From the NCBI RefSeq assembly GCF_003337215.1, contig NZ_QPIG01000005.1:1-64000 (forward strand): a stretch of 64,000 nt of DNA, given 5' to 3'. A model generated the notes under the pieces. It was not told where the DNA came from, made no database searches, and was given only the letters and a program-made list of their open reading frames with translations. The stretch comes from Oceanihabitans sediminis (GTDB taxonomy: Bacteria > Bacteroidota > Bacteroidia > Flavobacteriales > Flavobacteriaceae). Below, piece after piece: positions 35,463 through 44,912 of the stretch. Position numbers and translations under genes: made by a program. Position 1 is the stretch's first letter; every line of letters starts with the position of its first letter.

Positions 35463-36848
35463 TTACTTAGAAACCGATTCTATTTCAGCAATAAATCTAT
35501 CAGCTAAAGTATCTGCTTCTTCTTGAGATTTTGCTTCTGTATATATTCTAATAATTGGTTCGGTATTACTCTTACGTAAGTGTACCCAGTTTTCCGGAAA
35601 ATCAATTTTTACCCCATCAATAGTAGTGATATTTTCATTAGCATAACGAGATTTCATAGCTTCTAAAATAGCATCTACATTAATTTCTGGCGTTAATTGA
35701 ATTTTCTTTTTACTCATAAAGTAGCTAGTGTATGTTTTACGTAACTCGCTTACTTTCATTTCTTTTTCAGCTAAAAGACTTAAAAATAATGCAACACCTA
35801 CAAGAGAATCTCTTCCGTAGTGTAATTCTGGGTAAATAATTCCTCCGTTACCTTCTCCACCAATAACAGCCTTATTTTTCTTCATTAATTCCACAACATT
35901 TACTTCTCCTACAGCACTTGCTTCGTATGTTCCTCCATGCTTTTCAGTAACATCGCGTAATGCTCTTGAAGAACTCATATTACTCACGGTGTTTCCTGGA
36001 GTTTTACTTAACACATAATCTGCACAAGCAACTAAGGTGTATTCTTCTCCAAACATTTCACCATTTTCATCCATAAATGCTAATCTATCTACATCTGGAT
36101 CTACCACAATACCAAAATCTGCACGTTCCTTAACTACCATTTCAGACAAGTCTGTTAAATGCTCTTTTAAAGGTTCTGGGTTATGTGGAAAGTGTCCTGT
36201 AGGATCACAATATAATTTTACAGGCTCTACTCCTAATCTTTCTAATAATTCTGGAATTGCAATTCCTCCAGTAGAATTTACTCCGTCAACAACAACTTTA
36301 AACTTCGCATCTTTAATAGCGTCTACATTTACTAGGCCTAAGTTTAAAACCTCGTCAATATGCAAATCTATATACGCATCGTTTCTGGTTATTTTTCCTA
36401 AGAAATCTACTTCAGAAAACTCCATTTCATCCGCTTCAGCAATCTCTAAAATCTTTTCTCCTTCAGTACCATTTAAAAATTCTCCTTTAGCATTTAAAAG
36501 TTTTAATGCATTCCATTGTTTAGGATTATGACTAGCCGTTAAAATAATACCTCCATCTGCATGCTCCATAGGAACTGCAACCTCTACGGTTGGAGTTGTT
36601 GACAAACCTAAATCTACAACGTGAATACCTAATCCTACTAAAGTATTCATAACCAAATTCTGAATCATTTCACCAGAAATCCTAGCATCTCTACCTACTA
36701 CAACTTTATAATTTTCTTTATTAAGTTGCGATTTTAACCATGTACCGTATGCTGCAGCAAATTTCACTGCGTCAATAGGAGTTAAGTTCTCTCCAACTTG
36801 CCCTCCAATAGTTCCTCTAATTCCTGAAATTGATTTTATTAATGTCAT
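35463..36848 (-). CDS. glmM: Phosphoglucosamine mutase
   Basis: The 461-residue phosphohexomutase has the phosphoserine loop TASHNPKQWNALK (Ser106), the metal-binding DPDVDRLAF, the sugar loop GEGNGGIIYPELHYGRDS and the phosphate loop RKSNTEPIIRIYTEA. Family architecture of four domains is complete. The likely reaction is glucosamine-6-phosphate to glucosamine-1-phosphate for peptidoglycan and LPS. Phosphomannomutase activity is an alternative, as the family is hard to tell apart. Confidence 0.85.
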   Translation of the reverse strand: MTLIKSISGIRGTIGGQVGENLTPIDAVKFAAAYGTWLKSQLNKENYKVVVGRDARISGEMIQNLVMNTLVGLGIHVVDLGLSTTPTVEVAVPMEHADGGIILTASHNPKQWNALKLLNAKGEFLNGTEGEKILEIAEADEMEFSEVDFLGKITRNDAYIDLHIDEVLNLGLVNVDAIKDAKFKVVVDGVNSTGGIAIPELLERLGVEPVKLYCDPTGHFPHNPEPLKEHLTDLSEMVVKERADFGIVVDPDVDRLAFMDENGEMFGEEYTLVACADYVLSKTPGNTVSNMSSSRALRDVTEKHGGTYEASAVGEVNVVELMKKNKAVIGGEGNGGIIYPELHYGRDSLVGVALFLSLLAEKEMKVSELRKTYTSYFMSKKKIQLTPEINVDAILEAMKSRYANENITTIDGVKIDFPENWVHLRKSNTEPIIRIYTEAKSQEEADTLADRFIAEIESVSK

Positions 36849-36864
36849 AAATTTTAATTTTTAA

Positions 36865-36872
36865 CAAATATA
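36865..36872 (-). promoter_or_regulatory. Candidate -7 box for glmM
   Basis: TATATTTG on the minus strand matches TAnnTTTG 17 bases before the glmM start. No -33 TTG is seen. Confidence 0.35.
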
Positions 36873-36919
36873 CAATTAGAAATTTGTAAAACTAAAATCG
36901 TAATTCGTAAATTCACGAA

Positions 36920-37516
36920 ATGAATTTTTTAGCACATATTTATCTCTCTGGAAACAACGAAATGCTTAGTATTGGCAACTTTATTGCCGATGCTATTAGA
37001 GGTAATAAATACGACACCTACCCCGAAGAAATACAAACCGGAGTTCTGCTACACAGGCAAATAGATAGCTTTACCGATGCTCATAAAACTTTTAGAAAAA
37101 GCACGAAAAAATTACATAAAAACTACAGTCATTACGCTGGTGTTATAGTAGATATTATTTACGATCACTTTTTAGCTAAAAATTGGAGTAAGTATTCCGA
37201 TATTCCTTTAGAAGTATTTGCAGAAAACTTCTACCAATTGTTACAAGATAATTTTGATTTACTCCCAAGTAAAACACAAAAAATGCTTCCTTATTTGACT
37301 ACACAAAACTGGCTAGTTAGTTATGCTACCATAGAAGGAATCACCGAAGTTTTAGAAGGAATGAATAGAAGAACAAAGAGTCGTTCTAAAATGAATTTAG
37401 CCGTAAACGAATTACAAGAACACTACGAAGAATTTGAAGCAGAATTCACCAGTTTTTTTGAAGAGCTCATCACTTTTTCTAATGAAAAATTAAAAGAACT
37501 ACAATCTCAAAAATAG
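36920..37516 (+). CDS. Acyl carrier protein phosphodiesterase family protein
   Basis: The 198-residue all-helical protein begins MNFLAHIYLSGNNEMLSIGNFIADAI and has HRQIDSFTDAH and the metal-binding pattern IIYDHFLAKNW of the AcpH (DUF479) family, an HD-like fold. AcpH removes the 4'-phosphopantetheine arm from acyl carrier protein. It diverges from glmM and is followed by ggt after 10 bases. Confidence 0.85.
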   Translation: MNFLAHIYLSGNNEMLSIGNFIADAIRGNKYDTYPEEIQTGVLLHRQIDSFTDAHKTFRKSTKKLHKNYSHYAGVIVDIIYDHFLAKNWSKYSDIPLEVFAENFYQLLQDNFDLLPSKTQKMLPYLTTQNWLVSYATIEGITEVLEGMNRRTKSRSKMNLAVNELQEHYEEFEAEFTSFFEELITFSNEKLKELQSQK

Positions 37517-37526
37517 AAATAGCAAT

Positions 37527-39215
37527 ATGAAAAAACACCTTTTTTTACTACTAATAAGCATTGCCTTTTTATCCTGTAAAGAGAATACCAAAAAGCAAAC
37601 CACAGGACTAATTACACAAAAAGCAATGGTAGTTTCTGCTCGCGTGGAAGCTTCTAAAATAGGAAGCGACATCATGAAACAAGGCGGTAACGCTTTTGAT
37701 GCCATGCTTGCAACAGATTTAGCGCTTGCTGTAGCCTATCCCTATGCGGGGAATATTGGTGGTGGCGGATTTATGGTATATCGTTTAGCAGATGGCGAAA
37801 TCGGTGCTTTAGACTACAGAGAAAAAGCTCCAATGGCAGCAAGTAAAGACATGTATCTTGACTCTTTAGGAAATGTAATCCCCAATTTAAGTACTCGCGG
37901 AGCACTTGCTGTTGGTGTTCCTGGAACCGTAGCCGGGACTTTTGAAGCTCATAAACGCTTTGGAAAACTACCTATTGAAACCATCATGAAACCGGTTATA
38001 GAACTTGCAAAAAAAGGAGTTGTTGTTACCAAAAAACAAGAACTACGTATTGCAGAAAAACAAGAAGATTTCAAAAAAGCCAATACATCCGATTTTCTAT
38101 TTTCTAAAAAATGGAAAGAAAAGGACACCATTAAATACCATAAACTTGCAGAAACCCTTACGCGTATTATGCAAAATGGTCCGGAAGAATTTTACAAAGG
38201 AAAAACGGCTAAAATTCTTGCAAATCATATTCAAGAAAATGGCGGGATTATAACCGAAGAAGATTTAGCTAACTACAAACCTAAATGGAGAAAACCTATT
38301 ACTTTTTCTTATGATGATTTAAATATTATTTCTATGTCTCCTCCTTCAAGTGGCGGAATTTGTTTAGCACAAATTATGAAAATGATAGAACCTTATGATT
38401 TAAAAGAACTTGGACACAATTCTCAAAGAGCAATACAAGTCATTACCGAAGCTGAGCGAAGAGCTTATGCAGATAGAAGCTTCTATTTAGGAGACCCTGA
38501 TTTTGTCACTGTTCCTCAGGAACAATTAATAAGCGATGCCTATTTACAAGGCAGAATGCTAGATTTTTCTTTTGAGAAAGCTACCAAATCTAAAGATGTT
38601 TCTCATGGAAATGTAGAAATCATCGAAAGTGATGAAACTACCCACTACTCTATTGTAGACCCTTTCGGAAATGCCATTGCTGTAACCACAACTTTAAATT
38701 CCGGTTTTGGTTCTAAACTTTTTTGTAGCGAATTAGGTTTCTTTTTAAACAATGAAATGGACGACTTTTCTAGTAAACCTGGTGTTCCTAATGTATACGG
38801 ATTGGTTGGTGCTGAAGCAAATAGTATTCTTCCAGAAAAACGCATGTTAAGTTCTATGACGCCTACTATCGTAGAGAAAAACGGAAAATTACACATGGTA
38901 GTCGGTACTCCTGGAGGATCTACTATCATCACTTCGGTTTTACAAACTATTTTAAATGTACATGAATATGATATGACAATGCAAGAGGCTGTAAATGCAC
39001 CTCGTTTCCATCACCAATGGCTGCCAGATGAAATTCGTATGGAGCCTAATTCTTTTCCTTCTGAAACTATTCAAGCATTAAAAGATAAATCATATACAAT
39101 TAACGAAGAAGATTCACCTGTTATTGGTCAAGTAGACGCCATTCTTGTTTTAGAAAATGATACTTTAGAAGGAGGAGCAGATAGACGTGGTGATGATGCT
39201 GCGGCAGGATTTTAA
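37527..39215 (+). CDS. ggt: Gamma-glutamyltransferase
   Basis: The 562-residue protein has a lipoprotein signal (FLSC, Cys17), an N-terminal Ntn-hydrolase segment and the autocleavage site with nucleophile Thr371 in DETTHYSIVD. NSGFGSK and the later GTPGGSTIITSV complete the active site. It transfers or hydrolyses the gamma-glutamyl group of glutathione and related peptides outside the cytoplasm. The next gene is an ATP-grasp ligase, 18 bases away. Confidence 0.94.
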   Translation: MKKHLFLLLISIAFLSCKENTKKQTTGLITQKAMVVSARVEASKIGSDIMKQGGNAFDAMLATDLALAVAYPYAGNIGGGGFMVYRLADGEIGALDYREKAPMAASKDMYLDSLGNVIPNLSTRGALAVGVPGTVAGTFEAHKRFGKLPIETIMKPVIELAKKGVVVTKKQELRIAEKQEDFKKANTSDFLFSKKWKEKDTIKYHKLAETLTRIMQNGPEEFYKGKTAKILANHIQENGGIITEEDLANYKPKWRKPITFSYDDLNIISMSPPSSGGICLAQIMKMIEPYDLKELGHNSQRAIQVITEAERRAYADRSFYLGDPDFVTVPQEQLISDAYLQGRMLDFSFEKATKSKDVSHGNVEIIESDETTHYSIVDPFGNAIAVTTTLNSGFGSKLFCSELGFFLNNEMDDFSSKPGVPNVYGLVGAEANSILPEKRMLSSMTPTIVEKNGKLHMVVGTPGGSTIITSVLQTILNVHEYDMTMQEAVNAPRFHHQWLPDEIRMEPNSFPSETIQALKDKSYTINEEDSPVIGQVDAILVLENDTLEGGADRRGDDAAAGF

Positions 39216-39233
39216 TTTAAAATATACTAAACC

Positions 39234-40130
39234 ATGAATCTAGACCTAGTAATACTTACACAAAAAGAATATATCCAACCAGAAGAAATTGATAATTACG
39301 CAAAAAACGTGCTTTACGAAGATGAATTGCTGGTGAAAGCTTTTCAAAAGCAAAACTTAAAAGTAAAACGCATTGCTTGGGACGATCCACACTTTGATTT
39401 TAAATCTACCAAATACGCGTTATTTAGAGCTACTTGGGATTATTTTCATCGATTCGAAGAGTTTTCCTCTTGGCTAGAGAAAGTTTCTAAAGAAACTATC
39501 TTATTAAATTCTGAAAATATTATCCGTTGGAATATAGACAAGCACTACCTCTTAGATTTACAAAAAAAAGGCATCCATATAGCCGAAACATATTATATTG
39601 AACAAGGTGCTACCGAAACTTTGGAAGAATTACATAAGAAATGGAATTTACAAGAAACCGTACTAAAACCTTGTGTATCTGGTGCTGCTAGACACACCTA
39701 CAAACTACATAAAAACAATATCAAGGAGCATGAAAGTATTTTTGCCGATTTAATAAAAAAAGAAGCAATGATGGTGCAGCCCTTTCAATATAATATTGTT
39801 GAAAAAGGAGAAATTTCCATGATGGTTTTTAACGGAAAATTCACGCATGCCATATTAAAAACTGCCAAAGAAGGTGACTTCAGGGTACAAGATGATTTTG
39901 GCGGAAGTATTCAAAATTACACACCAACACCCGAAGAAATTACCTTTGCAGAAAACAGCATACAAGCTTGTCCGGAACCTCCTATCTACGCTAGAGTGGA
40001 TATTTTTGAAGATAATAATGGTAAAATAGCACTTTCAGAACTAGAGCTTATTGAGCCTGAATTATGGTTTAGAAAACATCCAGAAGCAGCAGATGTTTTA
40101 GCAAAAGCAATAAAAAATAAATTAGCATAG
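39234..40130 (+). CDS. ATP-grasp (RimK/glutathione synthetase-like) protein
   Basis: The 298-residue protein has ATP-grasp layout: LLDLQKKGIHIAETYYI before the ATP domain, VLKPCVSGAARHTYKL as the lysine-bearing strand and glycine loop, MVQPFQYNIVEKGEISMMVFNGKFTHAILK, and the metal-binding end ARVDIFEDNNGKIALSELELIEPELWF. Relatives include cycloserine ligase DcsG and prokaryotic glutathione synthetases. It likely joins a carboxylate to an amine using ATP. Its substrate is unknown. Location after ggt allows a gamma-glutamyl or glutathione-like link, by inference. Confidence 0.8.
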   Translation: MNLDLVILTQKEYIQPEEIDNYAKNVLYEDELLVKAFQKQNLKVKRIAWDDPHFDFKSTKYALFRATWDYFHRFEEFSSWLEKVSKETILLNSENIIRWNIDKHYLLDLQKKGIHIAETYYIEQGATETLEELHKKWNLQETVLKPCVSGAARHTYKLHKNNIKEHESIFADLIKKEAMMVQPFQYNIVEKGEISMMVFNGKFTHAILKTAKEGDFRVQDDFGGSIQNYTPTPEEITFAENSIQACPEPPIYARVDIFEDNNGKIALSELELIEPELWFRKHPEAADVLAKAIKNKLA

Positions 40131-40142
40131 AAAGCATTTCAA

Positions 40143-40916
40143 ATGGCGAAAAAGAAAAAAACAAGTATCAAAAAAGTTTTAAAAATTATTATAGGAGCTA
40201 TTGTTTTTCTAACCCTACCAAGCTTCCTGTTTTTTGGTTTTCTTTATTTTAAATATAATGAAGAATTACCTTCAGGAATCTCTGGAGAACAAGCAGAAAT
40301 CCTAGCTTCAAAAATGCTAGATGCTTTAGATTATGAAAAATATAAAGCTACAGACTATATAGAATTCACCTTTAAGAAAAGACATCATTACAAATGGAAT
40401 AAAGCCAAAAACACCTGCGAAGTATACTGGAAAAATTACAAGGTACATCTTGATTTAGAAAACAACGCAAATAGCAAAGCTTACCAAGCAGAAGTAGAAA
40501 TAAGTAACACAGAAGAAGCAAAACAACTAATTCAAAAAGCTTTAGATTACTTTAATAACGATACTTTTTGGCTCGTAGCACCCTATAAGGTTTTTGACCC
40601 AGGAACAGAACGAAAAATCGTAAAGACAGAAAACCATGAAGATGCACTTTTAGTTACTTATACTTCTGGAGGATCTACTCCTGGAGATTCCTACTTATGG
40701 AAACTAAACGAAAAAGGAAAACCAATTAGTTTTAAATTATGGACATCCATTTTACCGATTGATGGTATAGAAGCTAGTTGGTCAGATTGGACAACCACAG
40801 AAACTGGGGCGCAATTACCAACATTTCATAAAATGTTATTTCTAGGAATAGAACTCGATGATATAAAAACAACGCAGTCACCAAAATCAGAAATTTTAGA
40901 AGAAATTCCACAATAA
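40143..40916 (+). CDS. Hypothetical membrane-anchored protein
   Basis: The 257-residue protein begins with a Lys-rich stretch (MAKKKKTSIKK) and one membrane helix (about 13-37), then a mixed soluble domain outside the cytoplasm (YWKNYKVHLDLEN, WKLNEKGKPISFKLWTSILPIDGIEASWSDW). No family is recognised. It is 12 bases from the ATP-grasp gene, so it is in the same operon. Confidence 0.72.
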   Translation: MAKKKKTSIKKVLKIIIGAIVFLTLPSFLFFGFLYFKYNEELPSGISGEQAEILASKMLDALDYEKYKATDYIEFTFKKRHHYKWNKAKNTCEVYWKNYKVHLDLENNANSKAYQAEVEISNTEEAKQLIQKALDYFNNDTFWLVAPYKVFDPGTERKIVKTENHEDALLVTYTSGGSTPGDSYLWKLNEKGKPISFKLWTSILPIDGIEASWSDWTTTETGAQLPTFHKMLFLGIELDDIKTTQSPKSEILEEIPQ

Positions 40917-40978
40917 ACCTAGCAAGGCATCCTAAAAAATCCAATTTCAATATACTTCTAAAAGACAAGTAAAAACCT

Positions 40979-40986
40979 TATCTTTG
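40979..40986 (+). promoter_or_regulatory. -7 promoter box of uvrA
   Basis: TATCTTTG matches TAnnTTTG and lies 15 bases before ATG 41002. The in-frame TTG at 40984 is inside this box and cannot be in its transcript, which fixes the start at 41002. Confidence 0.5.
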
Positions 40987-41001
40987 CAACTTTGCCAATT
41001 T

Positions 41002-43839
41002 ATGTCCAAATTCGAAGAAAATATTGAAGTTCAAGGTGCTCGTGTTCATAATTTAAAGAACATAGACGTTACCATTCCTAGAGAAAAACTAGTAGTAATC
41101 ACTGGTTTGTCTGGTAGTGGAAAATCCTCACTTGCATTTGATACTATTTATGCAGAGGGGCAGCGTCGTTATATCGAAACATTTTCGGCTTATGCAAGAC
41201 AGTTTCTTGGCGGATTAGAACGTCCGGATGTAGATAAAATTGACGGACTTTCACCTGTAATTGCTATTGAGCAAAAAACTACAAGTAAGTCACCACGATC
41301 TACCGTAGGAACTATAACAGAAATTTACGATTTTTTACGTCTGCTATTTGCTAGAGCAAGTGATGCTTATAGTTATAATACTGGCGAAAAAATGGTGAGC
41401 TATAATGATGAGCAAATAAAATCGCTAATCATTGAAAGCTACAACGGAAAACGCATAAACATTCTTGCTCCTGTAGTACGTTCTAGAAAAGGACATTATA
41501 GAGAATTATTTGAGCAAATTGCTAAGCAAGGCTTTGTAAAAGTTCGTGCAGATGGCGAAATAAAAGACCTTGTAAAAGGCATGAAACTAGACAGATACAA
41601 AAATCATGATATTGAGATTGTAATTGACAGGCTAAAAATTGATGACACAGTTGATAACGATAAACGTTTAACCGAAACCATCAATACTGCCATGTATCAT
41701 GGTGATGATGTTCTAATGGTTTTAGATCAGGATTCGCAAGAAACGCGATTCTTCAGTAGAAATCTAATGTGTCCGTCTTCTGGAATCTCATACCCTAATC
41801 CAGAACCAAATAACTTTTCTTTCAATTCCCCTAAAGGTGCTTGCCCAAAATGCAACGGAATAGGTACTTTATACCAAGTGAATGAAGATAAAATTATTCC
41901 AGACGATGCTATTTCTATAAAAAATGGTGCACTTGCTCCACATGGTCCAGAAAAGAATTCATGGATTTTTAAGCAATTAGAACTAATAGCACAACGCTAT
42001 AATTTCAAATTAAGCGATCCGTTTAAATCCATTCCTGCGGAAGCTAAACAAATGATTTTATATGGTGGAAATGAAAAATTCACTGTAGATAGCAAGACCT
42101 TAGGAATTAAAAGAGATTATAAAATAGATTTTGAAGGAGTTGCCAATTTTATTGAAAGCCAATACAGAAATGCCGATTCTACTTCGTTAAAACGTTGGGC
42201 AAAAGAGTATATGGATAAAGTAAACTGCAACGAATGTAACGGTGCTCGTTTACGTCAAGAATCTCTTTACTTCAAAATAAACAATCTAAATATAGCAGAA
42301 CTTGCTAATAAAGATATTATTGATTTATCAGAGTGGTTTCATGATTTAGAAAATCATCTTTCTAAAACGCAATTAAAAATTGCCGAAGAAATTATTAAGG
42401 AAATCAAAACAAGATTACAGTTTTTATTAGATGTAGGTTTAAATTACCTTTCTTTAAACCGAAGCTCTAAATCCCTTTCCGGTGGTGAGGCACAACGTAT
42501 TAGACTTGCAACACAAATAGGTTCGCAGCTAGTTGGGGTGCTTTATATTCTAGATGAACCAAGTATTGGCTTGCACCAACGAGATAATGAAAAACTAATA
42601 AATTCTTTAATTGCTCTACGCGATGTAGGAAACTCTGTAATTGTAGTAGAACACGATAAAGACATGATTGAACGCGCAGATCATGTTATTGATATCGGTC
42701 CGAAAGCTGGAAAATACGGAGGAGAAATCATTAGCCAAGGAACGCCACAAGAACTTTTAAAACAACATACCCTTACTGCAGATTACCTAAACGGCACCAA
42801 AGAAATTGAGGTTCCTAAAAAACGTAGAGAAGGCAACGGTAACTTCTTAGAGCTTAAAGGTTGTACAGGAAATAACTTAAAAAACATTTCGGTAAAACTT
42901 CCTTTAGGAAAAATGATTGGTATCACGGGAGTTTCCGGTAGTGGAAAATCAACGCTAATCAACGAAACCCTCTACCCTATTTTAAATGCCTATTATTTCA
43001 ATGGGGTAAAAAAACCAATGCCTTACAAAAGCATAAAAGGTTTAGAGCATATTGATAAGGTAATTGATATAAACCAATCTCCTATTGGTAGAACTCCACG
43101 AAGTAATCCTGCGACCTACACTAAGACTTTTGACGAAATTAGAAGTCTTTTTGCTAAGATTCCGGAGGCTATGATTCGTGGGTATAAACCAGGAAGGTTT
43201 AGTTTTAACGTAAAAGGAGGACGCTGCGAAACTTGTCAAGGTGGCGGATTACGAGTGATAGAAATGAATTTCCTTCCAGATGTTTATGTGGAATGTGAAA
43301 CCTGCCAAGGAAAACGCTTCAATCGTGAAACACTTGAAATTCGTTACAAAGGAAAAAATATTAGTGATGTATTAAACATGACTATTACAGAAGCAGTAGA
43401 GTTTTTTGAGCATATTCCGAAGATTCATAAAAAACTAAAAACCATCAAAGATGTTGGTTTAGGTTATATCACCCTAGGACAACAAAGTACTACTCTTTCT
43501 GGTGGAGAAGCACAGCGTATCAAGCTTGCTACCGAATTAAGTAAACGCGACACAGGTAATACTTTTTATATCCTAGACGAACCTACTACCGGTCTACATT
43601 TTGAAGACATTAGGGTGCTTATGATAGTGCTAAACAAATTAGCTGACAAAGGAAATACCGTCTTAATTATAGAACATAATCTAGATGTTATTAAAACCGT
43701 AGATTATATTATTGATATAGGTTACGAAGGCGGAAAAAATGGTGGGGAAATTATCGTTGAAGGTACTCCTGAAGAAGTTGCAAATCATAAAACAAGTTAC
43801 ACAGCTAAATTTTTAAAGAAAGAACTGAAGCAAAAATAA
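41002..43839 (+). CDS. uvrA: Excinuclease ABC subunit A
   Basis: From ATG 41002 ([20 protein letters not shown]) the protein has 945 residues with two ABC modules: Walker [11 protein letters not shown] and [10 protein letters not shown], two signatures SLSGGEAQR and TLSGGEAQR, and zinc-finger cysteines (CPKCNG, CNECNG, CETCQG twice). It scans DNA for bulky lesions in nucleotide excision repair. The TTG six codons upstream overlaps the -7 box and is rejected. It is long but normal for UvrA. Confidence 0.97.
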   Translation: MSKFEENIEVQGARVHNLKNIDVTIPREKLVVITGLSGSGKSSLAFDTIYAEGQRRYIETFSAYARQFLGGLERPDVDKIDGLSPVIAIEQKTTSKSPRSTVGTITEIYDFLRLLFARASDAYSYNTGEKMVSYNDEQIKSLIIESYNGKRINILAPVVRSRKGHYRELFEQIAKQGFVKVRADGEIKDLVKGMKLDRYKNHDIEIVIDRLKIDDTVDNDKRLTETINTAMYHGDDVLMVLDQDSQETRFFSRNLMCPSSGISYPNPEPNNFSFNSPKGACPKCNGIGTLYQVNEDKIIPDDAISIKNGALAPHGPEKNSWIFKQLELIAQRYNFKLSDPFKSIPAEAKQMILYGGNEKFTVDSKTLGIKRDYKIDFEGVANFIESQYRNADSTSLKRWAKEYMDKVNCNECNGARLRQESLYFKINNLNIAELANKDIIDLSEWFHDLENHLSKTQLKIAEEIIKEIKTRLQFLLDVGLNYLSLNRSSKSLSGGEAQRIRLATQIGSQLVGVLYILDEPSIGLHQRDNEKLINSLIALRDVGNSVIVVEHDKDMIERADHVIDIGPKAGKYGGEIISQGTPQELLKQHTLTADYLNGTKEIEVPKKRREGNGNFLELKGCTGNNLKNISVKLPLGKMIGITGVSGSGKSTLINETLYPILNAYYFNGVKKPMPYKSIKGLEHIDKVIDINQSPIGRTPRSNPATYTKTFDEIRSLFAKIPEAMIRGYKPGRFSFNVKGGRCETCQGGGLRVIEMNFLPDVYVECETCQGKRFNRETLEIRYKGKNISDVLNMTITEAVEFFEHIPKIHKKLKTIKDVGLGYITLGQQSTTLSGGEAQRIKLATELSKRDTGNTFYILDEPTTGLHFEDIRVLMIVLNKLADKGNTVLIIEHNLDVIKTVDYIIDIGYEGGKNGGEIIVEGTPEEVANHKTSYTAKFLKKELKQK

Positions 43840-43894
43840 TCCAGCGGCTATTTTTGTTAAAGTGCTGAAAAAAGAGTTAAATTAGCAAGTTGAG

Positions 43895-43902
43895 TAAATT
43901 TG
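43895..43902 (+). promoter_or_regulatory. Candidate -7 box for LOG-family gene
   Basis: TAAATTTG matches the consensus 62 bases before the ATG. No TTG is at -33. Confidence 0.3.
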
Positions 43903-43964
43903 ACTGCAGTTTATGCTGCGCGAAAAATTAATATAAAAAAACAGAAAATTAAATACTAAAATAC

Positions 43965-44654
43965 ATGAGAAAAGAACAACATCACAAAGGTTGGAATGAA
44001 AGTAAGACAAATGATTCTTGGGCGATTTTTAAAATCATGGGAGAATTTGTTAATGGTTATGAAAAATTAAGCAGAATTGGACCTTGTGTTTCCATCTTTG
44101 GATCAGCAAGAACCAAACCAGAAGATAAATACTATAAATTAACAGAAAGAGTTGCTAATAAAATTGTAGACCATGGTTATGGAGTTATCACCGGAGGTGG
44201 ACCAGGAATTATGGAAGCAGGTAACAAAGGTGCACATCTTGGAGGTGGTACTTCTGTTGGTTTAAATATCGACTTACCTTTTGAGCAACATGATAACCCT
44301 TATATCGATCACGATAAAAGTTTAGATTTCGATTACTTTTTCGTTCGTAAAGTAATGTTCGTAAAATACTCTCAAGGTTTCGTTGTGATGCCAGGAGGTT
44401 TCGGGACCCTAGACGAATTATTTGAAGCAATCACTCTAATTCAAACAAATAAGATTGAAAAATTCCCAATCATTCTTGTAGGAACAGAATTCTGGGAAGG
44501 TTTATTTGAATGGGTAAAAACTACCTTATTAGATAAATTCAACAATATTAGCCCTAAGGATATGGATTTAATCCATCTTGTAGATACAGAAGATGAGGTT
44601 ATAGATATTCTAGACGCTTGGTATAAAGAATACGGATTCAGTCCTAACTTCTAA
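43965..44654 (+). CDS. LOG family protein (TIGR00730)
   Basis: The 229-residue Rossmann-fold protein has GGGPGIMEAGNKGAHLGGGTS and the LOG signature PGGFGTLDELFEAITLIQTNKI with the catalytic Arg/Glu positions. Homologues cleave nucleoside 5'-monophosphates to base and ribose 5-phosphate (cytokinin-activating or PpnN-like). The bacterial role here is probably purine nucleotide turnover. It is followed by its own terminator. Confidence 0.9.
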   Translation: MRKEQHHKGWNESKTNDSWAIFKIMGEFVNGYEKLSRIGPCVSIFGSARTKPEDKYYKLTERVANKIVDHGYGVITGGGPGIMEAGNKGAHLGGGTSVGLNIDLPFEQHDNPYIDHDKSLDFDYFFVRKVMFVKYSQGFVVMPGGFGTLDELFEAITLIQTNKIEKFPIILVGTEFWEGLFEWVKTTLLDKFNNISPKDMDLIHLVDTEDEVIDILDAWYKEYGFSPNF

Positions 44655-44668
44655 GAAAAAAACTTCTT

Positions 44669-44713
44669 AAAACTGATAATTCTAAAGATTAGATTTATCA
44701 GTTTTTTTTTTTT
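44669..44713 (+). terminator. Intrinsic terminator of LOG-family gene
   Basis: AAAACTGATAA (44669-44679) pairs with TTATCAGTTTT (44695-44705) over a 15-base loop and ends in a long T tract. Confidence 0.78.
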
Positions 44714-44912
44714 ATTCTAATCCTTCTACAATTTCAAGTTTCATTCTCTTTATAGAAAAGTTATTTTTTAATATTTTAGGAGAAATTTCAGCGGAAAAAA
44801 CTTCCATAAATTAAAATCACAAAACAGCTATTTTTTCTGTTTTTCAAAAGGAATATATTATATTACAAATCCTAAATATGAATGTACAACCTATAAATTC
44901 CTAGAAAGTAAA

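Noticed and set aside
40984-41001. Upstream TTG start for uvrA
   Set aside because: The TTG is the end of the TATCTTTG promoter box, so it would not be transcribed. The family start MSKFEEN fits ATG 41002.
44821-44845. Hairpin AAAACAG/CTGTTTT upstream of the M1-like gene
   Set aside because: A 7-bp AT-rich stem in AT-rich DNA is close to chance, and the LOG-family gene already has a better terminator.
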